Shown here: in pieces, positions 1 to 7,626 of the stretch
How the letters are laid out: the number at the start of each line of letters is the position of its first letter
How positions within the stretch are numbered: the first letter of the stretch is position 1
Made by a program: the position numbers and the translations under genes
DNA from: Ilumatobacteraceae bacterium
GTDB taxonomy: Bacteria; Actinomycetota; Acidimicrobiia; Acidimicrobiales; Ilumatobacteraceae
Direction of reading: 5' to 3'
NCBI GenBank assembly: GCA_013213745.1
Contig: JABSQH010000028.1
Coordinates: 1 to 35,117, forward strand
DNA: 35,117 bases
The notes under the pieces: generated by a model
Told to the model about the DNA's origin: nothing
The model's database searches: none
Seen by the model: the letters and a program-made list of their open reading frames with translations, nothing else

Positions 1-537
1 ATCGTCGGTGCCCTGGTCGTCGGCCGGCGCAGCGGTGTCGTCGGGCGCATCTGTGGCGGTGGTGTCCGCCTCCGACGTGGACGCCTCAGTCGTCGCCGAG
101 GCGGTGGTCGCAGGTGTGGCGTCGCTGAAGGTCGGCGCCACGTTGTCGTTGTCGGTGGTCACCGCGGTCTCCGCTGGCGCGATCGAGTTGTTCGGCGCCG
201 TCGAAGTGCTCGACGATCCCACTGGAACGCTGGCATCGTCATCGCCACCGCCTGCGGTGAGGGCCACGACGAGGCCGCCGACGAGCACGAACCCGAGCGC
301 GATCGCCGCTGGCAACAACCACGGTGGTCGGTCGCGCGAACCATCGGGACGGGCGTCGGCGGTCGTGCCGAGTTGGAGCCGGATCGCGGGTTGGCCCGTC
401 ACCGGCTGCGCCTGCGTCGGCGCGGGTCCGGGTGCGGCTCCCGCATGTGACCCATCGGACGGCGGCGACGGCCCCACGCCGTCGGGCCGTGTCGGTGCCC
501 ACAGATCGTCGTCGTCGGCGCCGGACATGACGCGCAT
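1..537 (-). CDS. Single-pass membrane protein, Ala/Thr-rich, 3' end outside window
   Basis: Reading the minus strand from ATG at 537 gives 179 codons without a stop up to the window edge, so the C-terminus is missing. The start could also be the ATG at 528 (MSGADDDD). Seen: an acidic N-terminus, a Pro/Ala/Gly-rich stretch to about residue 70, and one hydrophobic segment at about residues 75-95 (WLLPAAIALGFVLVGG...). After that comes a long low-complexity tail rich in Thr, Ala, Ser and Asp, typical of an extracytoplasmic linker. The N-terminus is probably cytoplasmic and the tail outside. I recognise no family and assign no function. It is divergent from the protease gene at 623, with an 85-nt shared upstream region. 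The plus-strand frame over the same bases reads as Val/Ala/Ser repeats and is its antisense shadow. Confidence 0.7.
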   Translation of the reverse strand, partial: MRVMSGADDDDLWAPTRPDGVGPSPPSDGSHAGAAPGPAPTQAQPVTGQPAIRLQLGTTADARPDGSRDRPPWLLPAAIALGFVLVGGLVVALTAGGGDDDASVPVGSSSTSTAPNNSIAPAETAVTTDNDNVAPTFSDATPATTASATTEASTSEADTTATDAPDDTAAPADDQGTDD

Positions 538-622
538 GGTGACACATCGGCGAGTCGGGGTGTAGTCGGCAGATCGCCAACGCGATCCCACACGTGACTG
601 TGGTGTCTGTGAAAATGGACCG

Positions 623-2704
623 GTGACGATCACGATCGGCGCAAGGCGACTCGGATTGCTGCTGACGGTTGCCGCCGTCCTGCCCGTGTTCGTCGTTGCC
701 GCGCCCGTCGGCGGTGCCGCGTCGTCGTCAAACGATGCCCCGGTCACCGTCACCGATCGCATCATCAACGGAGGTGATGCGACGATCGACCAAGCGCCGT
801 GGCAGGTCGCGCTCGTATCGCTCCAGGGCGGCGGTCCCGGATCCCTCCCCTTCTGTGGCGGTTCGTTGATCTCCCCCGAGTGGGTGCTCACCGCGGCGCA
901 CTGTTTCGATCCGCCGACCCCGCCTGACCTGCGCGTGCTGAGTGGTGAGGCCAACCTCAACAACACCTTCCCGGAAGACTTCACCGAAATCGCCGAAGTG
1001 ATCGTGCACCCGGGTTGGGACGGCACGTTGAACTCGAACGAGAACGACATCACGCTGGTTCGCCTCGCCGCGCCCATCGACGTCGATGCCTCCGAGGCCG
1101 ACATCGTCGACCTGCCGTGGTTCGAGAACGTCGTCGCCTGGCCGGGCCGCGGGACGACCGGCCTGATCACCGGCTGGGGCGACACCGACCCCGGCGGCGG
1201 TTCGACCCCCCCGGCGCAGTTGCAGTGGGCGTCGGTGCCGATCCTCACCTCGCCGACCGAGCAGCTCTGCGGGCGCTACGGCGCGTCGTTCCTCGCCGGT
1301 GCGATGTTGTGCGCAGCGGACCTGCAACAGGGAATCGACAGCTGCCAGGGCGACTCGGGTGGACCGCTGGTCACCGATGCCGGGGGGATTCCAACGCTTG
1401 CTGGAGTGACCAGCTTCGGCGTCGGTTGCGCCAACGGAATCGACCCCGGCGTGTATGCCCGCGTGACGACGTACCTCACCTGGATCGACGTCGTCACCGG
1501 CTTGGCGCCTGACGATTGGACCGGGTCGTTGCGGCCGACGGGACCCGCTCGTCTGGTGGAGGCGCGCCAGCTGCGCACCACGATCGACGGTCAACAAGCG
1601 GGCATTGGCCGACTCGCCGCTGGCTCCGTCCTCGAGGTCGACGTGGCGGGCCGCGCCGGCGTCGACATCGACGCGCTCGGCGCAACGCTGAACGTCACCG
1701 TCATCGGCCCGGAGCGCAACGGATTCGCCACCGTCTTCCCGTGCACCTCGTCACCTCAGCCGCCCGGCGACCGACCGGGGTCGTCGACGATCAATTTTGC
1801 GGCCGGCGACGTCGTCGCCAACAGCGTCTTTGTTCGACTCGGCGTCGCCGGCAAGGTGTGCGTGTACGTGCACCGCGCGGCCGACATCGTCGTCGACGTC
1901 ACCGGTTTCGCCCCCGCCGGTTCGACTCCGATCGGTATCCGTCCGGCGCGGTTGCTGGAAACGCGTGAGGGTGAGTCCGCAGTCGACAACGTGCCGGCCA
2001 CCGTCGGCGGAGTGCCCATCACCCGCGGACGGATTCCTGCAGGAACCACGGTGGAGGTGCAAGTTGCAGGCCGCGCCGGCATCCCACTCGATGCGCGTGC
2101 AGCATGGGTCAACGCCGGTGTGATCCAAGCCGACGGCCAAGGATTCGCCACCTTGTTCCCATGTGGCGCGAATCGCCCCGGCTCTTCGACGCTCAACTAC
2201 GCGCCGAGTGAGGTCGTCGCCAACGGCGCGCTCGTGCAGCTCGGCGTTGGCGGGACCATCTGCGTGTTCGCCAATCGCACGGCGGACGTGATCATCGACG
2301 TCACCGCCTTCGTGCCGAACGGCTCCCCGATCAACGGGTTGCTGCCGGCCCGCTTGCTCGAATCGCGACCCGGCGAGCAGACAGCCGACGGACAGCAAGC
2401 GGGCATCGGTCGGCTCGCCGCCGGCTCTGAGGTCGAGATCCAGGTGACCGGTCGGGCCGGCGTACCTGCGTCGGCGACAGCGGCGCTCGTCAATGTGACG
2501 GCGATCCGCAGCGCGCTCAACGGATTCATCACGCTGTTCCCGTGCGGCATCACACGGCCAGAAGCGTCCACGTTGAACTACGCCGTGGGCGATGTCGTGG
2601 CCAACGGGGCGTTCGTCGAACTCGGACCGGGCGGTCGACTGTGTCTGTACACCCACCGCGAGGTCGATGTCGCCCTCGACGTCACGGGGTGGGCCCCGGC
2701 CTGA
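623..2704 (+). CDS. Secreted trypsin-like serine protease (S1) with three C-terminal beta repeats
   Basis: 693 aa from a GTG start. Residues 1-33 form a Sec-type signal peptide (Arg-Arg then a hydrophobic core, then AAPVGGAA). The mature chymotrypsin-fold domain begins near residue 47 with IINGG, the usual zymogen activation site. The catalytic triad is visible: His93 in TAAHC, Asp142 in ENDITL and Ser245 in GDSGGP. Asp239, six residues before the catalytic Ser, is the S1-pocket Asp of trypsins, so cleavage after Arg/Lys is expected. Residues about 303-693 are three repeats of roughly 130 aa, each with a V-x-G-RAG-V/I motif, an NGF-x-T-x-FPC motif, and ending in DVTGFAP-like text. Similar repeats occur in secreted actinobacterial proteins; a role in surface or matrix binding is inference. 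No clear Shine-Dalgarno; an AT-rich TGTGAAAAT lies just upstream. Confidence 0.9.
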   Translation: MTITIGARRLGLLLTVAAVLPVFVVAAPVGGAASSSNDAPVTVTDRIINGGDATIDQAPWQVALVSLQGGGPGSLPFCGGSLISPEWVLTAAHCFDPPTPPDLRVLSGEANLNNTFPEDFTEIAEVIVHPGWDGTLNSNENDITLVRLAAPIDVDASEADIVDLPWFENVVAWPGRGTTGLITGWGDTDPGGGSTPPAQLQWASVPILTSPTEQLCGRYGASFLAGAMLCAADLQQGIDSCQGDSGGPLVTDAGGIPTLAGVTSFGVGCANGIDPGVYARVTTYLTWIDVVTGLAPDDWTGSLRPTGPARLVEARQLRTTIDGQQAGIGRLAAGSVLEVDVAGRAGVDIDALGATLNVTVIGPERNGFATVFPCTSSPQPPGDRPGSSTINFAAGDVVANSVFVRLGVAGKVCVYVHRAADIVVDVTGFAPAGSTPIGIRPARLLETREGESAVDNVPATVGGVPITRGRIPAGTTVEVQVAGRAGIPLDARAAWVNAGVIQADGQGFATLFPCGANRPGSSTLNYAPSEVVANGALVQLGVGGTICVFANRTADVIIDVTAFVPNGSPINGLLPARLLESRPGEQTADGQQAGIGRLAAGSEVEIQVTGRAGVPASATAALVNVTAIRSALNGFITLFPCGITRPEASTLNYAVGDVVANGAFVELGPGGRLCLYTHREVDVALDVTGWAPA
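1529..2701 (+). repeat. Three tandem ~130-codon repeats in the protease C-terminus
   Basis: The units run roughly 1529-1921, 1925-2322 and 2323-2701. Shared landmarks are PARL(V/L)E at the start, RAG followed by I or V, an NGF...FPC segment, a (S/T)-(T)-(I/L)-N-(F/Y)-A strand, VVAN, and a closing VDVT(G/A)(F/W). Units 1 and 3 share DGQQAGIGRLAAGS almost exactly, while unit 2 carries a different segment there, suggesting duplication with later drift. Each unit has two conserved Cys (FPC and the CVYVH/CVFAN/CLYTH Cys) that could pair. Confidence 0.8.
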
Positions 2705-2732
2705 CGGCTCGTCGCGCGCAGTCGAGGCCCAC

Positions 2733-2760
2733 GCCGATCGTCTCACCGCCGCTGATCGGC
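2733..2760 (+). terminator. Weak hairpin after the protease gene
   Basis: A 7-bp perfect inverted repeat, GCCGATC at 2733-2739 and GATCGGC at 2754-2760, encloses a 14-nt loop in the 60-nt gap before the MFS gene. There is no T-run, so termination is only a possibility. Confidence 0.25.
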
Positions 2761-2764
2761 CAAG

Positions 2765-4270
2765 ATGTGGGTGATGTCCGACGGCACGACGGTTGATACC
2801 GCTGCCGAAGCAGCTGGCCGTCGACTCCGAACGTCGCTGTTGGGTAACCGACAGCTCGTCCCGTTGTCGATCGCCCACGGAGTGGCCGCGGTCGGTGACG
2901 CCTTCGTCGCCATCAGTCTCGCCGGATCGCTGTTCTTCAGTGTCAGCCCCGATGCGTCGCGCCAGCAGGTGCTCATCTACCTCCTGGCGACGATGGCGCC
3001 GCTCGCCGTGCTGGCCCCGCTCGTCGGCCCGGCGGTCGACCGCTTCCGGCGCAGCCAACGGTTGGTCGCCGCGGTCTTCTACACGGTGCGTGCCGGGTGC
3101 TGTCTCTTGCTCGTCTCGACACTGCTGCAACTCGCCTTCTACCCGCTCGCGCTCGGTCTGCTCGTCGCCAGTAAGGCCTCCGGCGTTGTCAAACAAACCC
3201 TCGTGCAGTCCCTCATCGACGACCCCGACGAGTTGGTCGCGGCCAACGCTGGTCTAGCGCGGTTCGCCAGCATCCTCGCTGCGGTCGGCGCAGCAGCCGG
3301 CGCCGGAGTGTTTGCGATCGGAGGTGCCGAGTGGACGTTGTGCGGCGGGGCGGTCGCGTTCGTGGCATCGGCCGTCGTGGTCTTGCGGGTCCGGCCGGTG
3401 CAATTGTCCGCTCCGCAGCCCACCGACGACATCGAGTACGCCGAGACCCACTTGCCGACCGTGATCGTCGGCTCAGGCGGGATGAGCGCAATCCGCGCCG
3501 CCGTCGGCTTCTTCATCTTCACGCTCGCGTTCACACTTCGCCGAGACAGCGAGCCGACCTACGTGTACGCACTGGCGGCCGGCGCGTACGGGCTCGGGGC
3601 CTTCATCGGGCACACGGCGGCAGCACTGTTGCGCCGGTGGTGGCGCGAAGAGCAGCTGATCGCGCTGGCGATCGCTGCACCGGCGGTGTTCACGGCGATC
3701 GGCATCCTGGGTGCTTCGGTGCCCCTGCTGATGATCATCTCGGCGTTGGTCGGTGTGTCGACCACATTGGGCCGGAACGCCTTCGACGCGCTCCTCCAGC
3801 GGCGCGCACCCGCAGCGTTGCTCGGGCGTGCCGGGGCCCGCTACGAAACGCGATTTCAGTTGGCGTGGGTGTTCGGAGGGGTGCTGGCCACACCGATCTC
3901 GCTCCCAGTCGAGGTCAGCATGATGGTGCTGACCGCTGTCTACGTGCCGGCGCTGGTGCTGTTTCAACGCGGCGTCCGTGAGGCCCGCCGCAACGAGAAC
4001 GCATCGGTCAACTCGATGGCCGCCGCGCATGACCGGCTCGCCGAGGCGCGAGTCGCATGGGAGGCTGGCCAGCTCCGAGTGACGATCCTCGATGCGGTGT
4101 CGGCCACCGATCTGGCGATGAGCGTTGGTGGTGCGCAGTCCGACGAGGCGGCCCGATCGGCGCTCGAGGTGCTCAGAGCGACGGCCACCGACCCCGAGGC
4201 CGCCGTGCGCGAGCGGGACGCACTGCGTTCCTTGCAGCTCGCAGCGCGCCTGATCACCCCCGACGCGTGA
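2765..4270 (+). CDS. MFS transporter, EntS/MFS_3-like
   Basis: 501 aa from ATG 2765; GTG 2771 or ATG 2774 (MSDGTT) are equally possible starts. The protein is strongly hydrophobic from about residue 30 to 400, with many membrane segments. The first half has a VGPAVDRFRRSQR loop between segments 2 and 3, the place of the MFS signature loop. It is followed by a long helix ending in IDDPDELVAANAGLAR, which resembles the enterobactin-exporter/MFS_3 branch. The last ~95 residues are soluble, Ala/Arg/Glu-rich and probably helical and cytoplasmic. Substrate unknown; a small-molecule exporter is likely. It lies alone between the protease and a convergent lipoprotein gene only 15 nt away, with no Shine-Dalgarno visible. 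Confidence 0.75.
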   Translation: MWVMSDGTTVDTAAEAAGRRLRTSLLGNRQLVPLSIAHGVAAVGDAFVAISLAGSLFFSVSPDASRQQVLIYLLATMAPLAVLAPLVGPAVDRFRRSQRLVAAVFYTVRAGCCLLLVSTLLQLAFYPLALGLLVASKASGVVKQTLVQSLIDDPDELVAANAGLARFASILAAVGAAAGAGVFAIGGAEWTLCGGAVAFVASAVVVLRVRPVQLSAPQPTDDIEYAETHLPTVIVGSGGMSAIRAAVGFFIFTLAFTLRRDSEPTYVYALAAGAYGLGAFIGHTAAALLRRWWREEQLIALAIAAPAVFTAIGILGASVPLLMIISALVGVSTTLGRNAFDALLQRRAPAALLGRAGARYETRFQLAWVFGGVLATPISLPVEVSMMVLTAVYVPALVLFQRGVREARRNENASVNSMAAAHDRLAEARVAWEAGQLRVTILDAVSATDLAMSVGGAQSDEAARSALEVLRATATDPEAAVRERDALRSLQLAARLITPDA

Positions 4271-4285
4271 GCGCGGTTCGCGTGG

Positions 4286-4795
4286 TCACCGCTCCTCGGC
4301 GTTCACGACGGCGGCGCCGGTGTCGTCTGCCTCGATGGTCAGACCCCACGTGATCGAATTGTCCGCCGAGGTCGCCCGAGCGGTGGTGACCTCGATCGTC
4401 GGTGCCGGCGGGGGGATGTCGGCAACCACGAGGAGCACGCCGTCGTTGCGTACGGGCTCGTCGGGGATGCCGTCGTCGATCGCGTCGGCGGGATCATCGG
4501 CGAACCGGATGGTGGCAGTGTCGATCATCTGCTCGACGACCGCCGCCTGCACACCGATGTCGATGGTGCCGCCTCCTGCCGCGGCAACGAAGACCACGGC
4601 AAGCTCCACCTCGCCGGACTCGTCGACCGTTGGCTCTTGCTGGCTGACTTCCCACTCGATGATCGCCACGTACGCCTCGGCCGGTGTGACATCGCCGTCG
4701 GCATCACCATCGTCGGTACTGCACGCTGTGCCCGCCACCAACCCAAGTGCGATCGCCGCGGCTCCCCACGTTCGTCCCCGGAGCACGATGGTCAC
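4286..4795 (-). CDS. Putative lipoprotein, unknown function
   Basis: 169 aa from a GTG start at 4795. The N-terminus (MTIVLRGR followed by a hydrophobic stretch) leads to LVAGTAC with Cys25, a reasonable but imperfect lipobox (Gly at -3). After Cys25 comes an acidic linker (STDDGDADGD). The rest is an acidic alpha/beta-like domain of about 130 residues with no motif I can name. If the Cys is lipidated the protein is anchored outside the membrane. It converges with the MFS gene and is divergent from the phasin-like gene. The function is not recognised. Confidence 0.6.
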   Translation of the reverse strand: MTIVLRGRTWGAAAIALGLVAGTACSTDDGDADGDVTPAEAYVAIIEWEVSQQEPTVDESGEVELAVVFVAAAGGGTIDIGVQAAVVEQMIDTATIRFADDPADAIDDGIPDEPVRNDGVLLVVADIPPPAPTIEVTTARATSADNSITWGLTIEADDTGAAVVNAEER

Positions 4796-4849
4796 GTTAA
4801 CGGGACCACACTCGGCCGGTCAGAGATGCGAGAAATCCCACGCAACCCC

Positions 4850-4878
4850 TTGCATGCCAGGCAAACGCTAGGTATAGT
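4850..4878 (+). promoter_or_regulatory. Sigma70-type promoter for the phasin/XRE pair
   Basis: TTGCAT at 4850-4855 and TATAGT at 4873-4878 are separated by exactly 17 bp, the best consensus promoter in the window. Transcription would start about 4884-4886. It would give a leader of about 50 nt before the Shine-Dalgarno-led ATG at 4938, or a nearly leaderless message if the in-frame ATG at 4884 were used. Confidence 0.7.
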
Positions 4879-4937
4879 ACGCAATGTACAGAACGCCATG
4901 CACTTCGCCCTCGGGCAGTGCGGAAATGAGGCCCCCA

Positions 4938-5342
4938 ATGCGAGACCAGATCAACGATCGATTCAATGACTTCACCGATTCCCTCGACGAGCAGTTCCGC
5001 CGTGCCGGCGAGACGTTCAACGAGAACGTGACCGTCCCGGCGACCGAGACCGCCGACCGTGTCCTCGACGCCGTACTCGATGCCAACCGCCGGGTCGTCG
5101 ACTTCGCCGTGACCACGGCCGATCGGGTCCAGGAATACGCCCCCGAGTTGCCCATGTCCGACCGCGTCCCCACCCCGTCGGAGGCCGGCGAGCGCTACCT
5201 CGAGTTCGTCGAGCGTGCCGTCGAGATGAACCGCGATTTCAACCAGCGCGTCGCCTCGATGATCGAGACGCCCGCCGTGGCGCCGAAGCCGGCCGCCAAG
5301 AAGGCCAGCACGACGGCCAAGAAGGCGAGCAGCACTGCCTGA
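4938..5342 (+). CDS. Phasin/HBHA-like amphipathic helical protein
   Basis: 134 aa. The start at ATG 4938 is chosen because GAGG at 4928-4931 lies 6 nt upstream; a longer form from ATG 4884 would add 18 residues that look unstructured. The protein is one long charged amphipathic helix region (about 1-110) with no Cys, followed by a Pro/Ala/Lys tail (PAVAPKPAAKKAS then TTAKKAS). That architecture is shared by polyhydroxyalkanoate-granule phasins and by mycobacterial heparin-binding haemagglutinin (HBHA), whose relatives coat lipid droplets in Rhodococcus. The likely role is binding the surface of lipid or PHA inclusions. The overlapping XRE gene downstream supports this, because hbhA of Mycobacterium also sits next to an XRE regulator (Rv0474). 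Assignment is by shape and context rather than strong sequence identity. Confidence 0.65.
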   Translation: MRDQINDRFNDFTDSLDEQFRRAGETFNENVTVPATETADRVLDAVLDANRRVVDFAVTTADRVQEYAPELPMSDRVPTPSEAGERYLEFVERAVEMNRDFNQRVASMIETPAVAPKPAAKKASTTAKKASSTA

Positions 5343-5748
5343 TTCGGCACACTCTCGTTCCGACGCCGACGACCCGCCCCCCGAGTCGTCGGCGTCGGGC
5401 GTCGCCGCGCTCGGGGAGTTCATCCGTAGTCAGCGGCGACTCGCCGAGCTCTCTCAGCGCGAGCTGGCACGGCTCGCCGATCTGTCCGACGCCTATCTCA
5501 GTCAACTCGAACGCGGTCTCCACGAGCCGTCGGTGCGAGTCCTGAACGGGCTGGCTCGGGCGTTGAACGTGCCCAACGACCGCCTGGTGTGGTTCCTCGG
5601 TCGTGCCGACGGGGGCGACGCGCTCACCAGCGAGCAGGTCATTTCTGCCGACGAGCGCCTCACCGCAGCGCAGCGGCAGTCGTTGCTCGAACTGCTCGCG
5701 GCTTTTCTCGCCGCCAACGACGCTGTCGACGACGGCGATCCGAGCTGA
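5335..5748 (+). CDS. XRE-family regulator, probable CTG start
   Basis: The frame is open from the stop at 5260-5262 to the stop at 5746-5748. It contains a clear HTH_3 domain: ALGEFIRSQRR, then LSQRELARLADLSDAYLSQLERG, then LARALNV. A helical C-terminal tail of ~50 residues ends in DDGDPS. There is no ATG, GTG or TTG before the HTH. The best start is CTG at 5335, which overlaps the upstream stop by 8 nt and has GAAGGCGAG at 5321-5329 about 5 nt before it, giving about 137 aa. The first standard start codon lies inside the domain (GTG at 5533) and would remove the recognition helix. It probably controls the phasin-like gene, as MLDSR does for the lipid-droplet protein of Rhodococcus. If the CTG is not used, the gene is broken. 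Confidence 0.6.
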   Translation: MPDSAHSRSDADDPPPESSASGVAALGEFIRSQRRLAELSQRELARLADLSDAYLSQLERGLHEPSVRVLNGLARALNVPNDRLVWFLGRADGGDALTSEQVISADERLTAAQRQSLLELLAAFLAANDAVDDGDPS

Positions 5749-5788
5749 ACGCCGTTTGTCGCAGGTCGTTTGCGATCGCGAGTCGCCC

Positions 5789-6547
5789 CTATGTGGCCAA
5801 CCGGCGGGCAGCACCGACGACCACCGACACGGTGGTCGATTCGATCCGCCGTGCCGTGGCTTCATCGGGGGTCTCGGTCTCGGTGCGGTTCACGAGCACG
5901 CCGGCCACGCAGCCGGCCCGCAGACCTGACGACGCGCACATCGTGAACAGCGTTGCGGCTTCCATCTCGTAGTTGAGGACACCCATGGCCTGCCAGTCGG
6001 CCATGCTGCCGCGGAACCGTCGGGTCACGAACCCGGTGAACGTGTCGTATCGCTCTTGGCCGGCGTAGAAGGTGTCAGATGAGGCGGTGACTCCGACTCG
6101 TGCGTCGATGTGCAGTTCTCGGGCGGCGTCCACCAACGCGGTCGTGCAGTCGAAGTCGGCAACAGCGGGAAACTCGAGCGGGGCGAAGTGTTGGCTGGCG
6201 CCGTCGAGGCGGACCGCGCCGTTGGTGATGATCACGTCGCCGGGCGCAACACCGGGCTGGATCGCGCCGGTGGTTCCCACGCGTAAGAACGTGGTCACGC
6301 CGAGTTGAGCCAGCTCCTCGACGGCGATCGAGGTCGACGGTCCGCCGATTCCGGTCGAGCACACGACGATCGGGGTCTCGCCGAACCATCCGAGTGCCGA
6401 GGTGAATTCGCGCTGGCTCGTAAGCGGCTCGCCCCGGTCGGTGGTTGCAGCGATCCGCTCCACCCGTGCGGGGTCACCGGGCACGATGGCCACGGCCGCC
6501 CCCTGCAGTTGGTCGGTCGTCAGGCCGAGGTGGAACACCGGTGTCAT
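5789..6547 (-). CDS. udp: Uridine phosphorylase
   Basis: 252 aa, matching the 253 aa of the E. coli enzyme. It cleaves uridine with phosphate to uracil and ribose-1-phosphate (pyrimidine salvage, cytoplasm). Family blocks are present in order: FHLGLT near the start, [12 protein letters not shown] (phosphate-binding loop), [58 protein letters not shown], and NYEMEAATL with the ribose-binding Glu, then VAGVLVNRT. The text is close to the enterobacterial protein as I recall it. ATG 6547 is chosen because it aligns with the family N-terminus and has TACGGT 7 nt upstream, with no Shine-Dalgarno. It is divergent from the ArsR-methyltransferase gene. Confidence 0.92.
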   Translation of the reverse strand: MTPVFHLGLTTDQLQGAAVAIVPGDPARVERIAATTDRGEPLTSQREFTSALGWFGETPIVVCSTGIGGPSTSIAVEELAQLGVTTFLRVGTTGAIQPGVAPGDVIITNGAVRLDGASQHFAPLEFPAVADFDCTTALVDAARELHIDARVGVTASSDTFYAGQERYDTFTGFVTRRFRGSMADWQAMGVLNYEMEAATLFTMCASSGLRAGCVAGVLVNRTETETPDEATARRIESTTVSVVVGAARRLAT

Positions 6548-6554
6548 CGTGCGC

Positions 6555-6560
6555 ACCGTA
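6555..6560 (-). promoter_or_regulatory. -10 hexamer TACGGT for leaderless udp
   Basis: On the minus strand TACGGT ends 7 nt before the udp ATG, the spacing expected when transcription starts at the A of the start codon. No convincing -35 is seen, and no Shine-Dalgarno. Confidence 0.45.
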
Positions 6561-6627
6561 GCCCGGCGGTCACCGTCGCAACGCCGGTACTCGAGCCCCG
6601 CGCCTGGCGCGAACAATACTGTAGACG

Positions 6628-6660
6628 GATATGCAGATGTCGTTATATCATCTCCAGATG
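6628..6660 (+). promoter_or_regulatory. Candidate operator: overlapping inverted repeats at the ArsR-methyltransferase start
   Basis: GATAT (6628-6632) and ATATC (6645-6649) form an inverted repeat with a 12-nt spacer. Overlapping it, AGATG (6635-6639), CATCT (6649-6653) and AGATG (6656-6660) form two further inverted pairs with spacers of 9 and 2 nt. TACTGT at 6617-6622, 8 nt before ATG 6631, is a plausible -10. ArsR-family dimers bind such repeats, so autoregulation is likely. The site would lie in the 5' coding region if ATG 6631 is used and just upstream if ATG 6658 is used. Confidence 0.4.
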
Positions 6661-7626
6661 GAACGTCGCTCGCTCGCCGACACCGTCGACGCGCTGCGCG
6701 CCCTCGGCGAGCCGAGCCGGTTGCGCATCGTTGCGGTACTGCGCCACGGCGAACTCACCGTGACCGATCTCACCGAAGTGCTCGGTCAGTCCCAACCGCG
6801 CGTCTCGCGGCACCTGCGGGTGCTCCTCGACGCGGGTCTGATCACGAAACACCGCGAGGGCAGCTGGTCGTTTTTCCAGGTGATCGACGAGGCAACGGAA
6901 CTGCTCGCCGACGTGCTCGCCCATGTCGACGTCGACGATGCGGAGCTGGTCCACGATCGCGCTCGCCTCGACGATGTGCGCAGCCGGCGGTCCGCAGCCG
7001 CCGAGGAGTACTTCGAGCAGATTGCGTCCTCCTGGGACGAAGAGCGGGCGTTGCACGCGTCGGTGCAGGCAGTCGAGGCGGCCATCGTCGCTGCGGTTGG
7101 CGAGCAGCCGATCGATCGATTGGTCGATCTGGGCACCGGAACCGGACGGATGCTCCAACTGCTCGGAGCGGGGACGAGCCGGGCACTCGGCGTCGACGCC
7201 AGCCACTCGATGCTGTCGATCGCCCGGGCCAACCTCGACGCGGAGTCGTTGCGCCACTGCGAGCTCCGCCAAGGGGACGTGTATCGGCCGCCCCTCGACG
7301 CCCGCGCATTCGACGTCGCCATCGTCCACCAGGTGCTGCACTACCTCGAAGAACCTGAACGCGCCGTCGCCGAGGCGGCGCGGTTGTTGGCGCCGGGTGG
7401 ACGCCTCCTCGTCGTCGACTTCGCCCCGCATCGGCACGAGTTCTTGCGCGACGAGCACGCCCATCGCCGCCTCGGGTTCTCACACGAACAACTCAGCGGC
7501 TTTGCCTTGGCCGCCGGCCTCGCCGACATCGAACTGACCGATCTCGCGCCGCCGGCCGGAGCCGACGGCCTGACGGTGACCATTTGTGTGGCCACTGCCG
7601 TAGAGCGCTTGGAGGGCGCAGCATGA
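6631..7626 (+). CDS. ArsR-family regulator fused to a SAM-dependent methyltransferase domain (SahR-like)
   Basis: 331 aa from ATG 6631; ATG 6637 and 6658 are in-frame alternatives, the last giving 322 aa. The N-terminal winged helix (about residues 20-85) has the ArsR pattern: [16 protein letters not shown], then [25 protein letters not shown], then the wing [10 protein letters not shown]. There is no CxC metal site in the recognition helix, so arsenic sensing is unlikely. From about residue 160 a class I methyltransferase fold follows: [11 protein letters not shown] (motif I), then GVDASHSML, then [12 protein letters not shown] and a GGRLLVVDF strand. The stop overlaps the metH start as ATGA. 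ArsR proteins with this domain (SahR in Proteobacteria) sense S-adenosylhomocysteine and control the SAM cycle; the coupling to metH supports that reading here. Confidence 0.82.
   Translation: MQMSLYHLQMERRSLADTVDALRALGEPSRLRIVAVLRHGELTVTDLTEVLGQSQPRVSRHLRVLLDAGLITKHREGSWSFFQVIDEATELLADVLAHVDVDDAELVHDRARLDDVRSRRSAAAEEYFEQIASSWDEERALHASVQAVEAAIVAAVGEQPIDRLVDLGTGTGRMLQLLGAGTSRALGVDASHSMLSIARANLDAESLRHCELRQGDVYRPPLDARAFDVAIVHQVLHYLEEPERAVAEAARLLAPGGRLLVVDFAPHRHEFLRDEHAHRRLGFSHEQLSGFALAAGLADIELTDLAPPAGADGLTVTICVATAVERLEGAA

Noticed and set aside
8-565. Plus-strand frame of 185 codons rich in Val, Ala and Ser
   Set aside because: It is the antisense of a minus-strand membrane protein with a coherent helix and linker; its composition is what a Thr/Ala/Asp-rich gene gives in reverse.
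1751-3196. Long minus-strand frame across the protease and the first MFS gene
   Set aside because: Arg/Asp/His-rich shadow with no domain, opposite two well-supported genes.
6548-6660. SAM, SAH or cobalamin riboswitch ahead of the metH unit
   Set aside because: The non-coding gap is under 90 nt and shared with udp; no riboswitch core is visible and the message looks nearly leaderless.
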